Origin: Eutreptiella sp. 'Long Island Sound 2002' | Taxonomy: Eukaryota; Euglenozoa; Euglenophyceae; Eutreptiales; Eutreptiaceae | DNA: 64,000 nt | Assembly (NCBI GenBank): GCA_964036045.1 | Contig: OZ038378.1 | Coordinates: forward strand, 170,406,476-170,470,475 | Direction of reading: 5' to 3' | In this document: positions 21,956-32,567 of the stretch, in pieces | Numbering within the stretch: position 1 is the first letter of the stretch | Layout of the letters: every line of letters starts with the position of its first letter | Position numbers and translations under genes: made by a program | The notes under the pieces: generated by a model | Databases searched by the model: none | Told to the model about the DNA's origin: nothing | The model's input: the letters and a program-made list of their open reading frames with translations, nothing else

Positions 21956-23975
21956 TTCAATACTGTTTCTGTGGTCTTGTGTCTTGCCCATGTCTTGATC
22001 ATGAAGCAGAGAGCGTCCTCGTGAACGTTCATTTCTGTTGGCGTTACCCCCCCCTTTCTCCCCCCTTAAGGACAGTCCTGCCCACAAGGTCGGCTATTCA
22101 CTGAATCCAAGAAGCGTCTCAGTAAGACAGACATTGCACTTCTACCCACAGAATCCCCCTTCCCAGTCGTGGTCCTGTGGTCCATGACCACGGGGACAGC
22201 GCGCCGCGCCCACGTGGTGTCCGAAGCAAGGGGGTGTGGGGAGCACATCGACCCTATCTGCCCACACCCATCCAGTGGGTAGACCCCCCCCCCATCATCA
22301 TTCGCTTTTTGATGACGCCCCCCTCCCCCCTCCCAGTTGAAAACCTAGATATATGCCCTCGGGGAGGCAAAATGACAGGCGCCAGCCCCAAAGTCATGAT
22401 GCCAGCAGGTGGGACAGTTTCAAAAAATCGGGACATCATTGTGATGGCATCATGAGAGGGCTCCCCACCTCTTGCAATTTTTGACCAGCCTCCCACCCAA
22501 TGGGTGGAAAACCCAACAACCCATCCATGTGCGGAGGATTCGGATGCGCAAAGAAAAGGCGAACAAGTACGTACACCCGGAAGTAACAATCGGCATATTC
22601 AGCCGTTATCCCCCCCCCCCCCAATTACACACCCCTCCCTCCGCACGTACACACTCCCCCACATCCACACTCTACCCAAAGGCACGCCTCCACAAAATCC
22701 AACCCAGTGCATTCGACCCCCCCCTTTCAAATGCTTCAAAGTCCCACTGAGGCTGTGGCAGGGGAGACCCAATCGTGGCGCAAGGACTTGGGATGGGCAA
22801 CCGGAAACTTGCTCCCGAGGGGTTGGGGGGCACAGCAGAGACCTCGCGAAGGAACGGGGCGGGGTGCCCCACCGGGCGTCCGTGCCATCTGGTGGCCTGT
22901 TTGAGGATGACCAGTGGCGTGAAAACGGCCGAAGAAGTCAATTTTTGCACCCTGATACATTCCTCAAAATGGTCAACACGTCATGGGGATGACTTATGAC
23001 TCGTATTTGTTGGGATAGCCCCCTCCCCCCCCCCCCCCAGCGTGCGCTTGAGCGTGAAACCCCCTGCTGGGCCATGCTGGCGGTTGGGCAAGGGAACTGC
23101 ATTAGCCTTGCCTACAGAACTTGTGGGGAAGGGACAGGGGAAAATTAGGAGTGGGGAGGGATGGCGAGGAAGCTGGTGGCGTTTTGTTCCAAGACTGTGT
23201 AGCCCACGGACACCTTCCCCTGGATGTTGCTATTGTCACACTTTTGACCGCAACGGAGGAAGAAAACTGCTCCCCAAAGGCGGGGGCTCAGACCTGATTC
23301 CCGAACCCCCTCGCCCGTCCCTGGCCCATACCAGAGTAGTGCGGGTGGATTACCCGACGAGCCAACTTTCTTTTATTGGAGCATCGAGGCTGGTCTCCTT
23401 TCAGCGAGCCAGACCTGCGATCCAATGCTAAGAAATGCGCTTGCTGATTGCACAGCGATCGCCATGAGTGTCCGCACAAGGACAATTGCGTCGTCAGGAC
23501 CACATTGTGTTCTGCACAACATCATGAATACAAGGTTCAAGTTCCTCCCACCATCACACAGATTTTCTAGCCACTGACCTGGGCCTGGCCCGTAATCGAC
23601 AAGCTGCTTCCATTTCGATGGACTTGTGATGTTGCCACCCATTGGACTGTCCCCAATATTTCCAGTCATTTCAGAAAGGGCTAACGGGCCTGCCAAGGGA
23701 TTTTAGGGGAGTGGAAAGCGGGATAGAAATAAACTCAAAGGATGGCAGGGCCGTCCCCGAGGATATCCACTTGACATGGTTTGGGTGTGGTGCAACAATT
23801 GCTGGAGGGAGGCGGGGGTTAGCGAGTGACTGAGGCTGTGGCAGCGCACCCGCAGAGACCTTTATATATGTGTTTTGTAGAGATTGGGGGCCGAGATGGG
23901 GCTGCCGACCGTACTATGCTTCCACTTGGCCTGACGTTGGATAGGGGGGACGGTGGCTAACCACCTTTGTCTGTG
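21956..23975. other. Intergenic, no gene recognised
   Basis: Only C tracts (about 22610 and 23026) and short ORFs without recognisable motifs on either strand. Confidence 0.45.
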
Positions 23976-24245
23976 TGCGTGTGTGTGTGTGTGTGTGCGT
24001 GCGTGCGTGCGCGCGGGCGTGTGTTTGTATTTGTGCTTCTGTGTGTGTTTGTTTTGGTCCATGTGTTTGTCGTTGCATTTGTCTTTGGCTCTGTCTATTC
24101 ATGCATGCATGCGTGTGTGTGTGTGTTTGTGTGTTATATTTGCGTTGATGTTTGTGTTTGTCTTTGCGTTCGTGTTTGGTTTGTCTTTGTGCTTGTGTCT
24201 GCCTGCTTGTGTATGCACGTGTGTGTGTGGGGGGGTAGGTGTATC
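23976..24245 (+). repeat. GT-rich simple-sequence region
   Basis: Blocks of (GT)n, (GTGC)n and TTTGTGTTTGT-like text over about 270 bases. ORFs here encode only Cys/Val/Phe runs. Confidence 0.85.
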
Positions 24246-25558
24246 CATATGTTTATGCATGCATACACCGTAACCATAACTCTTTACTTACTTGTCTGAC
24301 CATCAACCACAATACTTTCACGAAGGGGCTGGAGGATGAGGGCAAGATCTACTGTGGGCCATGGTGTCTCCAGGTTGCACGTTCAAGGCTCCCACTCTAT
24401 CCTTCTTCTTCTTCTTCTTCTTTTTCTACTTCGAAAAATCTGGCCGAAGCATTTTGTCATTTGCCAGATGTTGACCATAATGACCCACACTTCGGCACTT
24501 GCCTCGGACGAAACGATAGACTGCAGCGCACCCCCCCCCCCCCCCTCTCCCCCAAGTGGTTTCAGGGAGATCATCATTGTGCAGGCCCACCTTGCAGTCG
24601 GGCACCTGGGGGCTTGGGAAGTGCATGGGCCCCTCTCAAACTGCCTATGGCTGCCCTCCCAACCCTCTCAGTTTGCATGGGGGGCAGGCCACCTCTGCGC
24701 CAGCATGAACTGACAACCCGCAGTTGGCATGGCTGTGGGCTGTCCGGGCTTCTTGGTGGAGCCAGGGCGCCTCCCCACAGGCGATGGTGCTTGTGGGTGC
24801 TATCAAATGCGGCCTGTCCATCAAAGAGGGCATGCTGATGCGGTAGCCCGTGGCATGCGGGTGAGGGGACTGCTCAGGGACAGCATGGCTCTCAGGCGGT
24901 CTGGCAGTGCTGCAACAAAATTTGATTGGCACACCATTTTCCCCAATCAAACCCTTTCGTAATGCTGTGGATACCCCTCGGAGAGGCAGGCAGTGGCTGG
25001 GCGGGTCCCTGAGAAATGGACACCCCCTCCCCCGTGTGGAGGTAGGCCATGAGTGGGGTAGTGGGTTGTAGCTGCAGAGCTGCAGCACGCACGCTTCATC
25101 ATGAGGCGGGCCAACTAGCCCATGCACCAGCACGAACGTCCTGCTCTTCGGAAGGCGTGTACCCGGCTGGCATCCCGACTGGGCTCCGGTTGAGCCTCGC
25201 GCCTATCTCCGGCGAATCCGTTGGGCCAGAAGACCTATTTGGGGAGGGAAGAATAGCCCAAAGCTCAAAAGCCCCCCACCCCCCCCGGGTCATTACGCAA
25301 AGGCTTGGCCCAAAAACTTGAAGTGGCAGGACCATCTTGGCATGCTTCTCAAGGGAAGGAATGCATACTTGGGAGCTTTCTCTCCTGAGTCAGTGTTTAC
25401 TGGTCCTCACCTTTCCGCAGGACCGGGGTGTGCGTGAGGCCCTCATTGCCCCATCCCTCGGTAACTTCTGAGGAGGCCTTTCCCTGTCCTGCACATACCC
25501 CTTGGGGGTGTTTGCACTGGCTGTTCTACAGCCGAGCTTTCCTGCACCCCGTACATCA

Positions 25559-25801
25559 TCACGTGGTGTATCCCTTGGTCTGCCCGGCACTCCCATGCAT
25601 TACCAGCGCTTGTGTCTGTGCTGGGACCTTCCACTCCTCTGGACCCAGGATCAAGATGTCATCCATGTACTGCACGACTACCACTTCACTAGGGAAGGCC
25701 TTGACCAAGTACATGGCCAGCAGCCGCTGGGCTAGGGGGGGCTGGCAATCCAGCCAAATGGGAGGGAGGGAAAGGAGTGTCTGAACACCCGGTGACATCA
25801 T
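25559..25801 (-). pseudogene. Reverse-transcriptase fragment with YMDD box
   Basis: The minus-strand frame encodes PPLAQRLLAMYLVKAFPSE followed by VVVVQYMDDILILG. The (Q)YMDDIL string with hydrophobic flanks is the catalytic palm motif of retroelement reverse transcriptases (two of the three metal-binding Asp). The frame ends within about 80 codons and I found no continuation of RT, RNase H or integrase nearby, so it looks like a decayed retrotransposon piece. The retroelement class (LTR or other) cannot be decided from this motif. A chance occurrence is possible but the flanking residues argue against it. Confidence 0.5.
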
Positions 25802-27660
25802 TCAAGTGGTGAAGTGGTCAATGTGTTGTGCCATGCCTGCAATGGAACTCCACTGGCCCATTATTCCCCGATCATTCCCCCATTATTTCCCATTACTCCC
25901 CGGTATTCCCCACTTTCTGGGTGTCAATTTTGTTTTTTCATGTGCCATGCTCTCCACGAATGTGACTGCTGCTGGGCAAATACCCCCTCATGTGTTTCGG
26001 ACTCAAGGCCTCGCACAACCTACTCCAAAGGCTGGGCAATGGACGTCGCTTTTATTGCTGCTGGGGCTGACCACCGTGGCAAGGGAGCAGACAGGGGCCT
26101 TGAGGGCATGGCCACTCACAGCAAGAGCGCGAGGACAGGACGTGAAAAGAGCCTCTAGGATGCATAGCCCCATGCAGCTGAGAACTTTCATAGTACAGTG
26201 CTTCATGCTGCAGATCAAAAGCTGGCATGAAGTGCATAATCTGTAGCAGCTCATTAGCGCTCATTGCACTCCACCTCACCAAGCCCCATGGACTTGAGAC
26301 CCGAAAATGCTTTTTCCGCCCAAAATAAAAAAAAGACCCACAGACCCATGATTTTTGTCCCCCAAAGGGGGCTGTCATTTTCTTGAGGTCCCCCCCCTAT
26401 CCAATAAAGTGGGTTTCAGGTGCACGGTCCCCATCAACACATCATTCACGGTCCCCATCAACACATCATTGGGGGATATTTTCATTACACAATATACTAA
26501 TAGGGATCAGACTACCCATTCCATTGCCTTTGTCAAGTCCACCTCGCAAATAATTGCCCCTAGCAACGTAGCACAAAATCACCCCCCCCCCCCTACCAGG
26601 AGGGGTGGCGAGCGGTGTCACCCTCTGGGTCCCGCCTTGTCAGAGGTGACCAGGGCGCAGCAGGCTCACTGGGAGCTCTGCTCCCTAGAGTGCTCCTGGG
26701 GCAGGGAAGTGCTCAGCACGCCCCAGGACCTTCCTTCTACTGGGACGCTCCCAGCCGGTCTGGCACTCTGTGCAACGCTACCTGTGACCCTCTGGGTCAG
26801 TCAAGGAGCACCTCAGACCACACGCCCCGTGCACCCCTCTGGGGTTCAGTCGTGGGCTGGAGGAAGCTGCTGGTCACCCAACCCACAGACTCCCTCAGCA
26901 GCCTCGTGGTAGGGCACCCATGCCCCGCTGCTGGGGCCCGGTGCACCGGGCACACACAACCCCCCACACGCGCCAACCACGGCCCGCTGGAGAATGACAC
27001 AGGTGTGCCCCTGCCATGAAAGTCCCCCCCCAGGACCCCAGCGCGCGCGGACACACAGGCACGGCGGCATCTCCCTCCCACCAGCGCCTTGGTGGGGTTC
27101 GGGGGTCGTCAGCAGTCTGGAGGGCTGTGAGACCAGACAGCCGGGGTAGGGCCCAGTCGAGCCGGTGAGGGAAGGACACACTGGCCGTGGGAGCCTGCCA
27201 CCGGTGCAAGCCAGGACCCAACCCAACCCAACCCAACCCCCCCCCCTGCTCCACCTCTATCCCATTCCAAGCCACCTAATCACAAAGATAGCACGAGCTA
27301 TGGAAAAGCTAAGGGGATGTTTTGCATGCAGTGCCAAGTTTTTGGGCTCCTAAAAAAATGGGCCCTATTTTCAGGCTTTTTTCAACATTGCATGAAACTA
27401 CCAGAGAAATGGGGTTTTTAGGGGCCCCAAGATGCTGTTTGGTGCAGTGTTTTAGGTTTCTCCCCTATGATGACACCTCACTATATGTGGCCGCGTCAAT
27501 TGTCTTCGCTTTTGAGACCTGAGATGGACGGGTTGTGTACTCCCCTCTCTCCACTTTGGAGACCTAGCAATGTGCCGTGGCAAATGCACAAAGGTCGTGT
27601 GGAACCGCATCACTATTCAAAGGCAAAGGCCACTGGATACCTTACAGGAATGGCTGTGTT
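25802..27660. other. Intergenic, no gene recognised
   Basis: Contains a tandem duplication of CACGGTCCCCATCAACACAT at 26424-26471 and a C tract at about 26581. The GC-rich segment 26600-27240 has overlapping ORFs on both strands without motifs. Confidence 0.45.
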
Positions 27661-27662
27661 TC

Positions 27663-27716
27663 TCATGTCAAGCACCTACATCTGTCAAGCACCTACATCT
27701 GTCAAGCACCTACATT
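27663..27716 (+). repeat. 18-bp triplicate TCAAGCACCTACATCTG
   Basis: Three consecutive near-identical copies of tcaagcacctacatctg(t). Confidence 0.9.
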
Positions 27717-27796
27717 TGGGTGCTGTTTGCACTTTTTTGTTTGTTTGCTGAAAGCAGCCTTGTTGATTGCACTTTGGACACCACTTGTAGTGTCAT

Positions 27797-28685
27797 AGGG
27801 GGCGCACCGTGCGCTGTGCGAAAAGCCGGCTGTTTTTCACCACCGGTAGCCACGGGTCCCAGGGTCCTGAATTCTGCACCCTACAGCCCCTGCCTGTACA
27901 CCAGGGATTTTTTGTTTTAATCTGATGCTTGCCACGGGTCCCAGGGTCCTGAATTCTGCACCCCCAATGCTGTTTTGAATGGATCATGCACGCTTCTGTA
28001 GGTGGGTGGTTTTCCAGGGGGGTTCCTGGGATAAACAACGTAATAATTGGCGCTGTGCCCGCGCTGTGCCCGCGCTGTGCCCACACTGTGCGAAAACGCC
28101 CCCATAGTACCTCATATGTCACAAATCTCCTCGGCATGGAATATTTTTGGACCTTGACAAATCTTGAGAACTTGTTTGAGAGTTGGTTGTAAATCGCAAG
28201 GTGCAATTCTAAGCGAGGGCCATAAAGTCGCATGGGCCAATGAAAAGTTCTGAGACATTTGGTTTGGCACGCCGCTTGGAAAATTGGGCGTCCGCTGCTT
28301 GGAAAAAGTGCTTGCAAATTTTGATGGGCGGGGCCGCTTGGGGGGGCGTACCGTGCGTTGTGCGCGCGCTGTGCACGCGCACAGCGCACAGCGCGCGGTG
28401 TGCGAAAAGTTGGCTGTTCTCCACCACCGGGAGTTCGGTAAGTTCAGAAGATTGAAAGGACGTTATTGAATGGCTGCTGCAGTGGACGGGGCTATAGGGG
28501 GCAGAATTTAGGTCCCTAGGACCCATGGCAAGCATCAGATGTTTGAATTTTTGAGTTTTGAATTGATTGTGCATGATTCCGCAGGTGGGTGGTTTTCAGG
28601 GTTGTTACCTGGATAATCACCGGAATAATTGGCGTTGTGCGCGCGCTGTGCGCGCGCTGTGCGAAAACGCCCCCTGGGAAAAGTG
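27797..28685 (+). repeat. Composite dispersed repeat with GCGCTGTGC units
   Basis: Contains two copies of GGTGGGTGGTTTTYCAGG ... TAATAATTGGC ... GCGCTGTGC(n) GCGAAAACGCCCC (27987-28103 and 28571-28676), differing in number of GCGCTGTGC units. A third copy is at 36542. CCACGGGTCCCAGGGTCCTG occurs twice directly (about 27851 and 27932) and once inverted (about 28508-28535). A GC hairpin of GCGCGCTGTGC and GCACAGCGCGC lies at 28360-28400. The 198-codon minus-strand ORF over this block follows the repeat and is not annotated. Confidence 0.8.
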
Positions 28686-28954
28686 CTTGCGAGATTGCAT
28701 GCGAGGTTGCCGGGTGGGCTGGGCTTGGATTGGTGCTTGGAAATTGCCTAGGATGGATGCATGGGAAAAGTGTGCTTGGTGTTCCTACCAAGAAGTGCTC
28801 GGGAAAAGTAGTTCCAACAATACCACGGTACACCATCACGTCGAAGCTGTTGTCTCCATGGACCAACTAAAAAAGTCGGTTGTGAATACCAGAGTAGAGA
28901 TGTACCCCCTGCCCCTGTTGTAATCCGCCCCCTAATTTCACGCCGGTCTCCCCC

Positions 28955-29150
28955 AATGGGGGGGGGGGGGTCACCAAGTAATGGTCCCCCCCAACCCGAG
29001 TCCCAGTGTGACCTAAAGAAAAATTTTCTTCGGCGCCTAGTGTTTCCAATGCTTTTTTGGCCAAGTGACGCCCCCCCCCCCCCATGGGAGGGGGGGGGAT
29101 TGCAAGGGGTAGGGTATTACAAGCGGGGCGGTGGGGGGGGGGGGGGGGGC
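28955..29150 (+). repeat. Alternating poly-G and poly-C tracts
   Basis: G runs at about 28960 and 29130-29149 and a C run at about 29070, separated by CCCCATGGGAGGGG text. Could form strong secondary structure. No gene. Confidence 0.8.
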
Positions 29151-29356
29151 AATACCCCTGACCAAATATACATTTTATGGAAAGCATATTTGTTACATGT
29201 GTCGGTGCAAGTTTATTGCTTTTGGGTACAACTGCACCAATCAATGTGGAAATTATGTGTGGGGATGGGGTTGATGTCAACCATTGATTTGATCTGCTTC
29301 TTCACAAGAAATGGTCAGAAATGGTCAACGGATGGAGGAAAATGTGGCGGAAATTG

Positions 29357-29361
29357 TCAAT
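29357..29361 (+). repeat. Left target-site duplication TCAAT
   Basis: TCAAT immediately before the left TIR. The same five bases follow the right TIR at 35512-35516. Confidence 0.85.
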
Positions 29362-29394
29362 CTTAGGCGGCCGAAACAGGTACGCTTTTGTACC
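29362..29394 (+). repeat. Left 33-bp terminal inverted repeat
   Basis: Begins CTTAGGCGGCCGAAACAGG and ends GGTACGCTTTTGTACC. The inner part is itself an inverted repeat (GGTAC, six bases, GTACC). One mismatch to the right end. Confidence 0.95.
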
Positions 29395-29631
29395 GCTCTT
29401 TTTAAAAAAAAAACACCGAGAAATGATGTGGGCTTTTTCAGTGAATTACCGTGTTTTTTTGACCCTAATTTTTCATGCCTGTTTTTTCAGTTAAAAAAGG
29501 TACCTTTTTCCTGTCGTTGCAACAAACGAGGCTCCTTTGTACTGGTGCGTACGATGGTATCTCAATAACGAAGGACAACCCACTGTGTGTCGCACCTCGT
29601 GTCGGTTATTACGCCCTTTTTTCTGCAACAA

Positions 29632-29815
29632 ATTGCGAGGCCTCGCAATGCAAGGATTCGATTTCATTTGTTTTACCAGAAGCGAATACACGGAAAATTC
29701 GCATACGGGTAATTACGACAAATAACATTCATTTTCGAATGCGAGGCCTCGCATTCCATTTCGAAATATGCGCAAAAGGTATAGTTTCAGGAATCGAAAT
29801 GCGAGGCCTCGCAAT
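29632..29815 (+). repeat. Three palindromes upstream of ORF-A
   Basis: 18-bp copies of AWTGCGAGSCCTCGCAWT at 29632-29649, 29738-29755 and 29798-29815, all with the perfect TGCGAGGCCTCGCA core. The first two are perfect 18-bp palindromes. They lie between the left TIR and the coding region, where promoter or 5' leader DNA is expected. Confidence 0.95.
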
Positions 29816-29816
29816 A

Positions 29817-30198
29817 ATGGAACAGAAAACAATAAAATGGACAGATCCACCAACTACACAGCATGTGCATTCCCTTGATGCGGCGCTGCTGCATGGGCGC
29901 CCATACAGGTCCCGCCGGCATCTCCAGTTTTCATACTGTGGTCACCACTGGCTTCACTGCCCAACAGCTATGGTGGGCGGTTTGCAACTGGGTACCGCAG
30001 ATGTGATCAACAAGAGAAATGTGGGACCAGTTGACCGTTACCAGCAACCGAAAATGCGCACGCGCGGCGGATTTGCGCGCAAAGATCGCTATGCGCGTGT
30101 CGCGTGTGCAGCAATTTGCTGGCACGAAATTTTATTTAACTGTAGCGTTAAAGGAGTCTGTTTTTTGTGGAATTGTATAATAAAATGCACATTTTTGA
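29817..30198 (+). other. Possible 5' exon region of ORF-A, unresolved
   Basis: ORF-A has no ATG near its 5' end, so at least one upstream exon is expected here. Two frames look protein-like: one from ATG 29817, and another, in ORF-A's own frame, from ATG 29878 with a TGA near 30000 and TAA TAA before 30180. I could not choose donor and acceptor sites with confidence; GTATAA near 30174 is one candidate donor. Confidence 0.3.
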
Positions 30199-32028
30199 TT
30201 CTTTTTTGATTTTGCGCGCTTGCTGCGACTGAACCGGAAAACACGGCACTCACTACGGAGGTTGAAAAGCAGACCAGAGAGCCGAGCCGCCAACCACTTC
30301 AAGGAGGAGTTCTTCAACTTATACAAAATTTTGCGCTTGCGATGCATACCCCAGCACCAGGACGAGGACGCCCCGGGTTTTGCCTCTATCGGTTGGCACA
30401 ACAGGCGCCGGTTGCGCAGAACAGGACTGCTGCGGCTGCGCGAGGAAACCATGAAGGAACGGTCCGCGGGAAAGATGCTTGAGACACGGCGATGGACGGA
30501 GAACCGGCAGGTTTGCATCTGGATCGACAATTGTTACATTAAGCAGTATGGAACGCATCCAACGATCCAGGATCAGTCGCAAAATTGCACAGCCCTTTGC
30601 GTCGTTGAGATTCCGTGCAGGTTGCCGTATTTCAGAGGACACCCAACCATAGATGTGCTCATCGGTAGCATCGGCAGTGTGGCTGCAGCGCTTGTCAGAA
30701 CGAAACGGAGCTTTCATGGGATCGTGACAGACCTGGGCCTGCTTGCGGACAGACCTCCAGCAATACCGGGCATCAGGGCGCCGCTTGACATCGTGCGAGA
30801 TCCACTACCAAATCCTGGTTGGAAGCCGCTGCTGCTGAGTACGCATCAGGTATCCTCGTACAAGGGCCTGGTTGAGGTGTTGGACTACATTGCATCGCTG
30901 TCAAACCACACGCACCCCATTGTGCCCATCCTCGTTGATGAGAACATACCCAAAAGATGCCTCAAGTTGCTGTACTCCGACAGAACGCAGCGGTGGAACT
31001 GGCACGAAAAACTGAAAAGGACTCCGGTCTTGTATGGCTGCTGGCATCCCTACAAATACCTTGTGACCAACGTATGGCGCCGCTTCCATTCGCTGTTTGT
31101 GTACTTCCGCTTTGGCCGCTTAGGAGTGGGAAAAACAGTAGGGTCGTACCCAAAGCTCAGAGTCATGGAGAGAACTATTGCCGGCATCCTCAAGTGTGCG
31201 CCGCATTTCCTGCGGCAGTTGCGCAGGAAAGCGAACAGGTTATGGGCTGTTGCCGATCACGGTGGGACGGCGATCGATCGACTGAAGAGTGAAGTATGTA
31301 AAGCAATGTTGAACCTTCTGCAGAACTGGTGTCCGCTTGTCCTCTACTGTGGATTTCTCGTGAGACAATGCAACTGGTCTGGACGGCACCCTGGAACCGC
31401 CATCGACGCCCAAAATGTTTTGCGACTTGTGTTCGTGCTTTTGATTGAGCTCGGGAGGGCTGCAGCTGAGCCTGTTGTGTATGTGAGGACCATCGGTGTT
31501 GCGTTGCTGCATTGGCAGACCTTCAACAGCGGCCTGCCAGGATTGTGCTATGGTGAGGAGTTTGGCGAAGTCATGCTCAGTCGACTGGGGTCCATGAAGG
31601 ATCGACACACTTGGGCTGTCACACCCAGCGACGTCGAAGATTTGTTTGTCCAGTTCTGCCCTGCGAGAATTAACAGACGCCTGCTGGTTAGTGGTTTGTC
31701 CTCCGACATCGAAACCGAGATCCGACAGCGCTTGCACTCGTATGTTATTGACGACCGCCTGAGAATTCGGTACTGTCCTTGGAAGTCGGGTACGTCGACC
31801 ATGGAGAGACACTGGGAGGCTGATCCAGATTTTCCGTCCGACCCTTACAGCGAGCCGGACGTGGACACATACAGAACTCTGTTAACCGATGTTTTGCGTA
31901 CATTCCTGAGGCAGCCCCGGAATTTCTCACCTTCCGTAATACGATTGATGGACAACAAGGTTCCTCTGCGGTCTGATGCGCAGCGCACGAACATTCTGGA
32001 CACAATCTGGGCCTTTACCGATGCATAA
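30199..32028 (+). CDS. ORF-A: candidate RNase H-fold (DDE-like) transposase
   Basis: Open frame from just after TGA 30196-30198 to TAA 32026-32028. The first ATG is at 30451 (525 aa), but the preceding residues (HFKEEFFNLYKILRLR) look coding, so the true start is probably in an upstream exon. Seen: WIDN with an Asp at 30526, LVDENIPKRCLKLLYSD with an Asp at 30937, then GCWHPYKYLVTNVWRRF at about 31036. An acidic residue in a hydrophobic strand, a second Asp, and a G-x-W-H segment recall RNase H-fold transposases of the KDZ/Plavaka type and the related DUF6589 proteins. That resemblance is from memory and weak. The rest is rich in Arg and aromatic residues. Being the longest gene between intact TIRs, it is the best transposase candidate. 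Alternative: an accessory protein of unknown role. Confidence 0.6.
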   Translation, partial: FFFDFARLLRLNRKTRHSLRRLKSRPESRAANHFKEEFFNLYKILRLRCIPQHQDEDAPGFASIGWHNRRRLRRTGLLRLREETMKERSAGKMLETRRWTENRQVCIWIDNCYIKQYGTHPTIQDQSQNCTALCVVEIPCRLPYFRGHPTIDVLIGSIGSVAAALVRTKRSFHGIVTDLGLLADRPPAIPGIRAPLDIVRDPLPNPGWKPLLLSTHQVSSYKGLVEVLDYIASLSNHTHPIVPILVDENIPKRCLKLLYSDRTQRWNWHEKLKRTPVLYGCWHPYKYLVTNVWRRFHSLFVYFRFGRLGVGKTVGSYPKLRVMERTIAGILKCAPHFLRQLRRKANRLWAVADHGGTAIDRLKSEVCKAMLNLLQNWCPLVLYCGFLVRQCNWSGRHPGTAIDAQNVLRLVFVLLIELGRAAAEPVVYVRTIGVALLHWQTFNSGLPGLCYGEEFGEVMLSRLGSMKDRHTWAVTPSDVEDLFVQFCPARINRRLLVSGLSSDIETEIRQRLHSYVIDDRLRIRYCPWKSGTSTMERHWEADPDFPSDPYSEPDVDTYRTLLTDVLRTFLRQPRNFSPSVIRLMDNKVPLRSDAQRTNILDTIWAFTDA

Positions 32029-32108
32029 CATCGGGTTTAGGTTGATTCCCAACTCTGTTGTTGTTGTTGCGCGCACACCGGTGCTTTTGCTCACTACTGC
32101 GTGTTCGG

Positions 32109-32243
32109 AATGCGAGCCCTCGCAATCGTCTTTTCAAAAAGTGCGTTTTTGACTATATGTTGTTACCTTAATGCGAGGCCTCGCAATACGAAGTAGGTAA
32201 TTGAAGGCAAATACCTATAATGTCGATTGCGAGCCCTCGCAAT
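32109..32243 (+). repeat. Three palindromes between ORF-A and ORF-B
   Basis: Copies at 32109-32126, 32170-32187 and 32226-32243. The first and third carry the variant core TGCGAGCCCTCGCA (one central G to C change that breaks perfect symmetry); the middle one is the standard core. They fill the roughly 265-bp gap where the ORF-A terminator and ORF-B promoter should lie. Confidence 0.95.
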
Positions 32244-32293
32244 CAAAAAATAAATATGTACATTTCTCTCCCTTTTTACAGGCCTATTTCAAC

Positions 32294-32567
32294 ATGGCAG
32301 AGAGTTTGACGCCAACAAAAGCGGGTAGAGCATCACCAGACACGTCACAAGTACCATCCACGCAGGAAACGGTGCCAGAGGAGTTCTTGAGGTTCTACAA
32401 GAAGCCTTTGCAGGTGGAGGTTGACGTTGGGAGCCTTTCCATCGACAAGAAGAAGAAGTACGGCCAGATCCGGAAGTATCAACAGACGCGAGTGGACGAG
32501 GTTATGAGAAGTCTTACGGCAAACCCCCCAGAGGAGCCCCTGACCGTGATTGCATGGCAATCACCAG
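32294..32567 (+). CDS. ORF-B exon 1
   Basis: ATG in AACATGG context; donor GTACGT at 32568; ends in phase 1 (..CA CCA G). Encodes a hydrophilic N-terminus, EEFLRFYKKPLQVEVDVG and DKKKKYGQIRKYQQTRVDEV. Confidence 0.75.

Noticed and set aside
24239-24838. 199-codon plus-strand ORF
   Set aside because: Begins in GT-rich simple sequence, crosses a (TTC)n stretch and a 14-base C tract, and has no motif.
27793-28389. 198-codon minus-strand ORF
   Set aside because: Spans two modules of the dispersed GCGCTGTGC repeat, including a repeated ...QDPGTRG-like peptide from the direct repeat. Better explained as repeat sequence.
29817-30209. Resemblance of NVGPVDRYQQ...ARVACAAICWHEILFN to the C-terminal GVDxxDQ region of piggyBac-type transposases
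   Set aside because: No matching catalytic core upstream, an overlapping frame looks equally protein-like, and the TSD is TCAAT rather than TTAA. Kept only as an unresolved 5' region.
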